Below, piece by piece: positions 44,434 through 51,689 of a stretch of DNA of 64,000 nucleotides. The notes under the pieces are model-generated. The model did not search any database. It saw only the letters and a program-made list of their open reading frames with translations, and was not told the DNA's origin. The stretch is from Rhodovarius crocodyli (GTDB lineage Bacteria; Pseudomonadota; Alphaproteobacteria; Acetobacterales; Acetobacteraceae). The position numbers were made by a program, and so were the translations under genes. Where the stretch lies: assembly GCF_004005855.1 (NCBI RefSeq), contig NZ_SACL01000001.1, positions 744,001 through 808,000 of the forward strand. The letters run 5' to 3'. Numbering within the stretch: position 1 is the first letter of the stretch; every line of letters begins with the position of its first letter.

Positions 44434-45096
44434 ATGCAAGGCACCGGCATCCTGTTCTCCGAAATGACGCCCCCGCCGGGCCGTGAGGACGCGTTCCACG
44501 CCTGGTATGACGAGGAACACATCCCCCTGCGCATGGCCGTGCCGGGCTTCCTCAGCGGGCAGCGCTATGGCGTCGATGGCGGCTTCCTGGCGGTGTATGA
44601 GATGACGGACCTCTCGGCGCTGACTACCCCGGCCTATGATGTGGTGAAGAACCAGCCGAGCGCGCTGACGAAGGACATGCTGGCGAATGTGTCGGGCTTC
44701 ACCCGCTATCTCGCCCGCGAGATGTCGGTGCAGCGCAAGCCCGATCTGGGCGGCAAGGCGCTGATGGCCCCCCTGCTCTATTCCGTGTTCTTCAACGTGC
44801 CCGAGGACCGGCTGGCCGAGTTCGACGCCTGGTATGAGCAGGACCATGTGCCCCTGCTGATGGAAAGCCCGGATTGGTGGATGGTGCGCCGCTTCGCCAT
44901 CACGGTGGCCGACCCGGTGCCGTTCAACCGGCTGGCGCTGCATTACCTGGGCAGCATGGATGCCATGACCTCACCCGCGCGGGAGAAGGCGCGCAACACC
45001 CCCTGGCGCGCGAAGCTGGCCGCCGAGCCCTGGTTCAAGGGCACCTACAAGGTGTTCGAGCAGCACGGCCCGCGCCAGACGGGGCGCGTCGCCTAA
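44434..45096 (+). CDS. EthD-like protein with two internal alpha-beta barrel repeats
   Basis: 220 residues made of two similar halves. AWYDEEHIPLRM near residue 26 and AWYEQDHVPLLM near residue 133 mark the same helix in each. This is the dimeric alpha-beta barrel (ferredoxin-like) pattern with W-Y-x-x-x-H-x-P, as in EthD and related small proteins. ATG 44434 with GGAG 8 nt upstream is chosen; GTG at 44425 is possible. Proteins of this kind can be lyases, isomerases or monooxygenase helpers. Divergent from DUF1185; converges on cheA with a 4-nt overlap. Confidence 0.75.
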   Translation: MQGTGILFSEMTPPPGREDAFHAWYDEEHIPLRMAVPGFLSGQRYGVDGGFLAVYEMTDLSALTTPAYDVVKNQPSALTKDMLANVSGFTRYLAREMSVQRKPDLGGKALMAPLLYSVFFNVPEDRLAEFDAWYEQDHVPLLMESPDWWMVRRFAITVADPVPFNRLALHYLGSMDAMTSPAREKARNTPWRAKLAAEPWFKGTYKVFEQHGPRQTGRVA

Positions 45097-47534
45097 CCCA
45101 GCCCGTCGGGCTCCAGCACCAGCACCGGCTCGCCGGTGCCCAGCATGCCCACGGCCGACAGCGCCGGCAGCGCCGCCAGAGACGGATGCAAGGGCCGCAG
45201 CAGCAGATCGGTGCGCTGGGCCACCCGCTCCACCGTCAGGCCCAGCCGCCCGGCGGGGCGGTCCAGCACCACCGTGCCGCCCGGCGGGGCCTCCGGCAGG
45301 CCCAGCGCGGCTTCCAGCGTGACCAGCGACAGGCCTTCCGCCTCGGCGCCCGGCGGAAGCACCTCGACCACGCGCCCGGCCGGCAGGCCATAGGCATGAC
45401 CGCCCGCCTCCACCAGCAGCACGGGCTGGATGGCGGCACTCACCGGCAGGGTCAGGGTGAAGGAGGTTCCCTCACCCGGGCGGCTGCCGATCGCCATGTG
45501 CCCGCCCGCCCGGCGCACCGCGTCATGCACCACATCGAGCCCCACGCCACGGCCCGAAACCTCCGTCACCTCCGCCTTGGTGGAGAAGCCCGGGCGCAGC
45601 AGCAGCGCATGGGTCGCGGCCTCGGACAGGGCGGTGCCGGGCGGGATCAGGCCGCGCGCCTCGGCGGTGCGGCGCACGGCGGCGGCGTCGATGCCGCGCC
45701 CGTCATCGGCGATCACGATGCGCACCTGGCCCGGCAGGCGCTGGGCAGAGACGCTCAGCACCGCTTCCTCGGGCTTGGTGCCGCGCTGGCCGGGGGGCTC
45801 CACGCCATGGTCCACCGCATTGCGCACCAGGTGCAGCAGCGGGTCGGCCAGCATCTCGATCAGGCTGCGGTCGATGCGCACATCCTCACCCGACATTTCC
45901 AGCCGCACGGGCTTGCCCGCGCCCTCGGCCACGGCGCGCACCGCGCGCGGCAGGCGCTGGAACAGGGTGCCGAGCGGCACCACGCGCAGTTCCAGCACCG
46001 CCTCATCCAGCTGCCGCATGGACAGCGTCATGCGCGATTCGGTGGAGCTGACGCGGTTGCGCAGCCGCCTCAGCTGCGCGGAGGCATTGGCGATCTGCCG
46101 GGCGGGTTCGCCCTCGAGCCGGTATTCCAGCGCGGCCAGCGTGGCATGCGCGGCGGGGCCGGAGGGGTCCTTCAGCACTTCCGACAGCGCGGCGGCGGCC
46201 GCGCGCACCTCGGCGGCCAGGGTGATGATGTTGTCCACCACCTCCTGCCGCACGCGCAGGGTGGGGTGCAGGCTGGCGGGGGTCGCGGGCTCGGGCGGCG
46301 GCAGGGCCGCCGGCTGCAGGGACAGCACATGCCGCGCCTCAGGGTCCGCCAGGGTCAGGGCGGCACGCAGCGCCTCCTCCTCGGCGGCCGACGCCAGCAG
46401 AAGGTCCAGCTGCGGCGTGGCGGCACCGGGCACGGCCATGCTGCCCAGCACCTCACCGGCGCCGCGCAGCCAGAACTCCAGCGCGGCCTCGTCCTCGGCC
46501 GCGCCGCCCGTCACGGCGCGCACGCGCCACAGGCGCTGGCCGGAATCGAGCGCCAGCAAGGTGCGCCGCGCGGCATCGGCCGACAGGCTGGCCGCGAAAT
46601 CCGGCGGCAGCCGCGTATCCACCGCCAGGCCAGGCGTGGCCAGCGCGTCCAGCGCGCCGAGCGTGCCGGTCGCCAGCGCGGCCGCCAGGGCGGGGCGCCC
46701 GGCATCCAGCATGGCGCGCGCATCGGCATCGGCGGCGCGGAAGGCGAGGTCCTGCACGCGGCGCAGGGCGGTCTCGGCGGCCGCGTCGCCCAGCGCATGG
46801 GCGGCGTCGGCCGCGTCGCGCGCGCGGGCCATGTCATCCGGCGCGGCGGCCAGCCATTGCAGCACCGGCGCGGGCGGCAAGGCGGGCTGGGGCAGTGCGG
46901 GCAGCGGCTCGCCCGCCTGTTCGGCCAGCAGGGCCAGCATCGCCCACAGCCGGCCGATGGCCGGCAGGTCCATGGGCCCTTCCAGGGCACGGGCCAGGCG
47001 GGGCAGCCCGACCTCACGCGCGGCGAAGGCCAGGTCGGGGTCCGCCTCGCCCGCCGCCAGGCGGGGCGCCGATTCCAGTAGCAGGCCCAGCAGGCTGGCC
47101 TTCAGCGGATCGCCCCGCGGGGCGGCCGGAGCCGGCGCGGCAGGTTTCGCGGCGAGGGGGGCGGGCGCGCCCAGCAGGGCGGCCAGCGCATCCAGCACCG
47201 GCTGCGGCGCGGGCAGGTCCTCATCGCGGTTCAGCAGGGCGGCGCGGGCGGCGCGCAGCGCATCGGCGGCGGCCAGCAGCGGCAGGGCGGCGGCATCCAG
47301 CGCCAGCTCCCCCTTGCGGGCGGCACCCAGCGCATCCTCGGCCCGGTGCGCCAACGCCTTCATGCCGCCGGCGCCCACCGCGTCGCTCATGCCCTTCAGC
47401 GAATGGAAGGCGCGGAACAGCGCGTCCACCGTCGGCCGGTCGGTGCCGCCGCGCGACAGCGTGGCCTCGATGGTGTCGAGATGCTCCTCGCTCTCGGCGG
47501 CGAATTCGGCGCGCAGGCCGGGATCAAGCGGCAT
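45093..47534 (-). CDS. cheA: Chemotaxis-type histidine kinase CheA
   Basis: 813 residues. Order: HPt domain with phospho-His44 in FHSLKGMSDAVG; a long Ala-rich segment (about 130-400) with no visible P2; the dimerisation domain; the HATPase with HLVRNAVDHGVE, ADDGRGID and SGRGVGLDVV; then a CheW-like P5 end. It phosphorylates the receivers encoded upstream. The ATG at 47534 overlaps the receiver gene by 11 nt. Last gene of the chemosensory operon; no methyl-accepting receptor is in the window. Confidence 0.92.
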   Translation of the reverse strand: MPLDPGLRAEFAAESEEHLDTIEATLSRGGTDRPTVDALFRAFHSLKGMSDAVGAGGMKALAHRAEDALGAARKGELALDAAALPLLAAADALRAARAALLNRDEDLPAPQPVLDALAALLGAPAPLAAKPAAPAPAAPRGDPLKASLLGLLLESAPRLAAGEADPDLAFAAREVGLPRLARALEGPMDLPAIGRLWAMLALLAEQAGEPLPALPQPALPPAPVLQWLAAAPDDMARARDAADAAHALGDAAAETALRRVQDLAFRAADADARAMLDAGRPALAAALATGTLGALDALATPGLAVDTRLPPDFAASLSADAARRTLLALDSGQRLWRVRAVTGGAAEDEAALEFWLRGAGEVLGSMAVPGAATPQLDLLLASAAEEEALRAALTLADPEARHVLSLQPAALPPPEPATPASLHPTLRVRQEVVDNIITLAAEVRAAAAALSEVLKDPSGPAAHATLAALEYRLEGEPARQIANASAQLRRLRNRVSSTESRMTLSMRQLDEAVLELRVVPLGTLFQRLPRAVRAVAEGAGKPVRLEMSGEDVRIDRSLIEMLADPLLHLVRNAVDHGVEPPGQRGTKPEEAVLSVSAQRLPGQVRIVIADDGRGIDAAAVRRTAEARGLIPPGTALSEAATHALLLRPGFSTKAEVTEVSGRGVGLDVVHDAVRRAGGHMAIGSRPGEGTSFTLTLPVSAAIQPVLLVEAGGHAYGLPAGRVVEVLPPGAEAEGLSLVTLEAALGLPEAPPGGTVVLDRPAGRLGLTVERVAQRTDLLLRPLHPSLAALPALSAVGMLGTGEPVLVLEPDGLG

Positions 47535-48144
47535 CGGGCAACCCCAGCACGCGCCGTGCGGCGTCCAGCACGGCGTGGCCGCGCCGCTCGGCCATGTCCA
47601 GGCTGATGGCGCCCGACGGCTTGGCCACCACGCCGGCGGCACCCAGCCGCAGCGCCTGCAACGCCACCTCGCTGCCCGGCTGCGCGGCGGATGACACGAC
47701 CAGGACCTCTCCGGGGCCGGTCAGCGCCCAGCGGCGCAGCACGCCCAAGCCATCCAGCCGCGGCATCTCGATGTCCAGGAAGGTCAGGTCGGGCTTCAGC
47801 CCGGCCATGGCGGTCAGGGCGGCCTCGCCGTCCTCGGCCTCGCCCAGCAGGCGCAGGGCGGGTTCGGCGGCGATGATCTCCCGCATCAGGCGGCGCATAG
47901 TGGGGCTGTCATCCACGATCAGCACGCCCATGGGACCGCCGCCGGAGGCCGGGCCGTTCAGCGACTGCGGCAGGGCGGCCAGTTCCTCGGCCGAGAGCGC
48001 GTCGTCATAGGCAAGCCCCGCTGCCTCCGCGAGGCCGCGCAACGTCACGCGCGCGCCTTCGTCCCCGGCGGCGAGCCGGGCGCAGGCGGTGCCCCATTCC
48101 TCCATCAGCGCGGCGAGCAGTTCCTCGTCCATGCCGGGCATCAT
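47524..48144 (-). CDS. Response regulator receiver protein with N-terminal extension
   Basis: 206 residues. Residues 1-72 are an acidic, mostly helical extension unlike known output domains. The rest is a receiver with the acidic pair in LIVDDSP, phospho-Asp in TFLDIEMP, Ser in VVSSA and Lys in VAKPSG. The receiver resembles that of CheB (MP-x-LDGL, KPSGAISLDM), not CheY, but the methylesterase domain is absent. It begins ATGATG overlapping the cheB stop. It may be the phosphate sink or output partner of CheA in this system. Confidence 0.8.
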   Translation of the reverse strand: MMPGMDEELLAALMEEWGTACARLAAGDEGARVTLRGLAEAAGLAYDDALSAEELAALPQSLNGPASGGGPMGVLIVDDSPTMRRLMREIIAAEPALRLLGEAEDGEAALTAMAGLKPDLTFLDIEMPRLDGLGVLRRWALTGPGEVLVVSSAAQPGSEVALQALRLGAAGVVAKPSGAISLDMAERRGHAVLDAARRVLGLPDAA

Positions 48145-49184
48145 GGACCGGGGGCGGGCACGGCCGCCAGGGTGTTGATCCGCCGGCCGAGCTCGGTGGG
48201 GGTGCCGGTCTCGGCATCCGGGGCCACGGCCAGCAGGGCGCCGGGCATGCCGGGCACCACGCAGCTGGCCGCGCTCTGCGCCAGCAGGGCGAAGCCGCGC
48301 CGCGCCAGGCCGGCCGCGCCCTGGGCACCGTCCTGGCCCATGCCGGTCAGCACCACGGCGATGCCCCCGCGCGCGGCGATGGCGGCCGAGGCGAACAGCA
48401 CATCCACCGAGGGATGCGCCGCGCTGGATCGCGCGGAAAGCCGCAGCCAGAAGCCGTCGCTGCGGCGGACCAGGGCGCCGTCCTCGCCGCCCGGGATCAG
48501 CACCACCTGGCCTTCCGCCAGGCGCAGCCCATCGGCCGCGACGGAGACCGCGATGCCGCTCTGCCGCGACAGGGCACGGGCCAGGTCGGGCGCCATGCCG
48601 GCGGGCATGTGCTGGGCCACCACCACCGGCAGCGGCGGCCGGCCCATGGCGGACAGCAATTCCCCCAGCGCATCGGGCCCGCCGGTGGAGGCACCGACCA
48701 CCACGATTTCCGCGGCACCGCGCGGCGGCGGCTCCGCGCCCGGCACCGGCGGGGCGGCCGCGCGGCGTGCCTGATGCGCGGCACCCCAATGGCGCAGGCG
48801 CCCGCGCAGCTCGCGGTCCAGATGGCCCAGGTCCAGCCCGCCCAGCCCGGTTTCCTTGCTGACCCAATCCGTCGCGCCGGCGCGCATGGCGGCCAGCGCC
48901 ATGGCGGAGCCCTCGGAGGTATGGTGGCTGACCATCACCACCGCCGGCGGGCTGGGCGCGGCCATGATGCGGCGCGTGGCCTCCAGCCCGTCCAGGCCCG
49001 GCATCTCGATGTCCATGGCGATCACGTCGGGCTGCAACCGCGTCATCTGTTCCAGCGCGGCCGCGCCATCCGGGGCCTCACCCACCACGCGCAGGTCGCC
49101 GTCGGCCTCGATGATGCGGCGCAGGGCCAGGCGCATGAAGGCGCTGTCGTCCACCACCATGACCCTGATGGGCGCGGTGCTCAT
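48141..49184 (-). CDS. cheB: Protein-glutamate methylesterase CheB
   Basis: 347 residues. Receiver domain (VVDDSAFMRLAL, phospho-Asp in AMDIEMPGLDG, Lys in VSKETG) plus the C-terminal methylesterase with catalytic Ser in VGASTGGP, His in AQHMPAGM and Asp in TGMGQDGA. It removes methyl groups from chemoreceptors. Overlaps the tandem-CheW gene (ATGA) on one side and the receiver gene on the other. Confidence 0.93.
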   Translation of the reverse strand: MSTAPIRVMVVDDSAFMRLALRRIIEADGDLRVVGEAPDGAAALEQMTRLQPDVIAMDIEMPGLDGLEATRRIMAAPSPPAVVMVSHHTSEGSAMALAAMRAGATDWVSKETGLGGLDLGHLDRELRGRLRHWGAAHQARRAAAPPVPGAEPPPRGAAEIVVVGASTGGPDALGELLSAMGRPPLPVVVAQHMPAGMAPDLARALSRQSGIAVSVAADGLRLAEGQVVLIPGGEDGALVRRSDGFWLRLSARSSAAHPSVDVLFASAAIAARGGIAVVLTGMGQDGAQGAAGLARRGFALLAQSAASCVVPGMPGALLAVAPDAETGTPTELGRRINTLAAVPAPGP

Positions 49185-50167
49185 GCGCCGCGCGCCAGCC
49201 AGGCGGGAGAGAGCACGGGCACCGGCGCGCCGTCCACGAAGGCGCTGGCCAGGATCGGCGCGCCGGTGCCGGGGGTGATGTCGGCTTCGCGCACTTGGCG
49301 CAGCCCCTCGATGGCCGACACCGCGACGGCGACGGGCCCCATCAGCCGCAGCAGGGGCAATTCGGCCTGGCCGAGCACAGGCGGCAGGGACAGCGCCTCA
49401 CCCGCGTCCAGCACCGGCAGCACCTGGCCGCGATGGGCGACGGCTGCGTGCACGGTCTCACCGCCCGGGGTGCGGGCCAGCGGCTGCGGGGGCAGCACGG
49501 CCTCCACCTCCAGCGCCGGCAGGGCGAAGCGTTCGGCGCCGACGCGCCACAGCAGCAGCGGCTGGCTGGGCTGGGGCGGGGTCAGCGCGGGCTGGCGGGC
49601 GCGGGGCGCCAGGGGGCGCGCTTCCTCCGGAATGCTGTCCAGCGAGCCCTCATCGGCATCGGGCGCCGCATCCGTGACGGGCAGGCCGAACAGACCGCCA
49701 TCCAGTTCGACCAGCGCCAGCAGGGGCTGTTCCGCCGGCGCGGTCAGCACCAGCGCGGCGCCGCCGGGCACGGCGGCCAGCCCCGCCACCCCGGCCGGCG
49801 CGAAGGGCAGCGGGCGCAGCTCCGGCATCGGAACGATGCGGCGCAGGCGCGCACGCGGGATGACCAGCGCGGACGCCCCCTGCCGCAGCAGGCGCATGCC
49901 GGGGGTGGTGCCTTCCCGCACCCGGCGGGCGGGGGCGAGGGGCAGGCTGGGCAGCAGGTCCCGGCGCGCGCGCTCATGCTGCGGGCGCTCGGGGCCGGGT
50001 TCGGCCAGCAGGGTCTCGCCGTCGAAATGCCAGCGGGTGCCGGGGCGTTCGGCCACGCCCTCAGGGTCGATCACGGGCCAGGCCTGGCTGGCGTGAAAGC
50101 CCATCAGCCCCCCGCCCGGCAGGCGGCGCAGCAGCGGCGGGCGCAGCAGGCAGGTCGATTCAGCCAT
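49181..50167 (-). CDS. Tandem CheW-like adaptor
   Basis: 328 residues from the ATG at 50167. Two CheW-like units seem present. One covers about residues 85-165 (ALVIPRARLRRIVPMPELRPLPFAPAGVAGLAAVPG). A second covers about 220-315 (ERFALPALEVEAVLPPQPLARTP to QVLPVLDAGEAL). The first 80 residues carry no clear domain. CheW couples CheA to receptors; a double CheW could bridge two kinases or receptors. It overlaps cheR by 8 nt and cheB by 4 nt. Confidence 0.75.
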   Translation of the reverse strand: MAESTCLLRPPLLRRLPGGGLMGFHASQAWPVIDPEGVAERPGTRWHFDGETLLAEPGPERPQHERARRDLLPSLPLAPARRVREGTTPGMRLLRQGASALVIPRARLRRIVPMPELRPLPFAPAGVAGLAAVPGGAALVLTAPAEQPLLALVELDGGLFGLPVTDAAPDADEGSLDSIPEEARPLAPRARQPALTPPQPSQPLLLWRVGAERFALPALEVEAVLPPQPLARTPGGETVHAAVAHRGQVLPVLDAGEALSLPPVLGQAELPLLRLMGPVAVAVSAIEGLRQVREADITPGTGAPILASAFVDGAPVPVLSPAWLARGA

Positions 50168-50858
50168 GGCGGTACAGCCCATGGGCCAGCGGCACGAACG
50201 GCGCCCCCGCGCGGTCCGTGGGGCCGAGCGCCAGCAACCCGCCGGGCAGAACATGCCGCGCGAGGCCCTCCAGCACCGTCCGCTTCGCTGCCTCGGTCAT
50301 GTAGATCAGGACATTGCGGCAAAGCGCCACGTCGAAACAACCCAGATCATCCGGCAGGTCCGTCAGGCTGGCGCGGCGGAAGGCCAGGCAATCCCGCAGG
50401 GCCGGGTGCAGGCGCGGCACCTCTCCGGCGCCGCGGAACCAGGGGCGATAGGCGTCGGGCACCTGGGCCAGGGGCTGGCCCATGCGCAGCCCGATCTCGC
50501 CGGTCTCGGCGTCGTTCAGGGCGATGCGGCTGATGTCCAGGCCCAGAACCCGGATGGCGGTGCCGGGGGCGTGCAGCATGGCCGCATGCTGGGCGATGGC
50601 AGCCAGGGTATAGGCTTCCTCACCCGTCGCGCAGCCGGCGGAAAGCAGGGCAAAGGGGCGGCCGGCCGCGCGCGCGGCCAGCAGCAGGGGCGGCAGGGCG
50701 GCCTCCAGCGCCGCCAGCTGCCCCGGTGAGCGGAACAGGCTGGTTTCCTGCACCGTGGTGGCATCGAGCAGCGCCGCCCAGCCGGCATCATCCAGGCTGG
50801 GGTCCGGCGCGAGTTGCCGCAGCAACGGGGCGGCGCGGTCCAGCCGCGCCTCCAGCAC
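50160..50858 (-). CDS. cheR: Chemotaxis protein methyltransferase CheR
   Basis: 232 residues from GTG 50858. SAM motif I LLSAGCATGEEAYTLA, the FRSPGQL segment and CRNVLIYM are typical of CheR. Homologous-looking sequence continues in frame upstream of the GTG (SSRGRALAGLSALAGLAPSP) up to a CTG at 50921 that overlaps the STAS stop (CTGA). No ATG, GTG or TTG exists in that extension, so the protein may start at the rare CTG (253 residues) or at 50858. It methylates receptor glutamates. Confidence 0.85.
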   Translation of the reverse strand: MLEARLDRAAPLLRQLAPDPSLDDAGWAALLDATTVQETSLFRSPGQLAALEAALPPLLLAARAAGRPFALLSAGCATGEEAYTLAAIAQHAAMLHAPGTAIRVLGLDISRIALNDAETGEIGLRMGQPLAQVPDAYRPWFRGAGEVPRLHPALRDCLAFRRASLTDLPDDLGCFDVALCRNVLIYMTEAAKRTVLEGLARHVLPGGLLALGPTDRAGAPFVPLAHGLYRHG

Positions 50859-50917
50859 CGGGCTGGGGGCCAGCCCGGCCAGGGCGGAAAGCCCGGCCAG
50901 GGCGCGGCCGCGCGAAC

Positions 50918-51241
50918 TCAGCCCGCGGTCGCTTCGTCGAGCGTGGCGAAAGCCGGGATGATCTTGTCGAAGCCCGAGATCTCGAACACCTCACGCACGG
51001 CCGGCTGCAGCCCGGCCAGCGCGAACTTCGCGCCCTTGCCCTTGGCTTCCTTGGCCAGCTTCAGCAGCAGGCGCAGCCCGGCGGAGGAAACATAGCGCAC
51101 CGCCGTCAGGTCCAGCACCAGGCCGGGCGCCGCGATGGCGGGCAGCAGCGTGGTTTCGGCCTGGGGGGCGGTGGCGGTGTCGAGCCGCCCTTCCAGCTTC
51201 GCCACCTGCAGCCCGGCGGCGGAGGACATCGTGATCTGCAT
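50918..51241 (-). CDS. STAS-domain anti-sigma-factor antagonist (RsbV-like)
   Basis: 107 residues. Single STAS domain with the phosphorylatable Ser in RYVSSAGLRLLL, the hallmark of SpoIIAA/RsbV antagonists. An adjacent HATPase gene (RsbW-like) 34 bp upstream makes a partner-switch pair. The start ATG at 51241 is chosen over an upstream one by homology. The stop is 1 nt from the cheR CTG. Confidence 0.9.
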   Translation of the reverse strand: MQITMSSAAGLQVAKLEGRLDTATAPQAETTLLPAIAAPGLVLDLTAVRYVSSAGLRLLLKLAKEAKGKGAKFALAGLQPAVREVFEISGFDKIIPAFATLDEATAG

Positions 51242-51275
51242 GGTCGGTCCCGATCCTTGTGTGTGTAAGTCTAGC

Positions 51276-51689
51276 TTATTCCGCCGCCGCATCCAGGGTC
51301 AGGGCGAGGTGGTTTTTATCGCCCTGCCGGCTATAGGCCGCGCTGCTTGCCAGTTTGCGAACGAAGTGGACGCCCAGCCCGCCCACCTCGCGGTCCTCCA
51401 GCGCCGCCTCGGTGTCCGCTTCATCGGCGGCGAGAGGGTCGAAGGCCGGGCCGTCGTCGGTGAGGGAGAAGCGCAGCACCCCGCCCTCCAGCGCCAGATC
51501 GGCCTGGAAGAAGGTGGCGCCCGTGCCGTGCATCACGACATTCGCCGCCAGTTCCTCCGCCAGCAGCATGAGGCGGGAGGCCGCCTTGATGGGCAGCTCA
51601 TGCTCGTCGGTGAAGGCTTCCAGCGCCTCCAGCAGGGCGGTCACGCTGTCGGTGGTGGGCGGCAGATGGAGGCTGAGGGTCGCTGTCAC
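51276..51689 (-). CDS. RsbW-like anti-sigma serine kinase (HATPase)
   Basis: 137 residues from GTG 51689. GHKL ATP-binding motifs: N box EELAANVVMHG, G1 DDGPAFDP, G2 GGLGVHFVRKL. No dimerisation or His-box, so it is the SpoIIAB/RsbW class that phosphorylates STAS antagonists or binds a sigma factor. The GTG overlaps the aroKB stop (GTGA). No sigma factor or PP2C phosphatase gene is in the window. Confidence 0.85.
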   Translation of the reverse strand: MTATLSLHLPPTTDSVTALLEALEAFTDEHELPIKAASRLMLLAEELAANVVMHGTGATFFQADLALEGGVLRFSLTDDGPAFDPLAADEADTEAALEDREVGGLGVHFVRKLASSAAYSRQGDKNHLALTLDAAAE

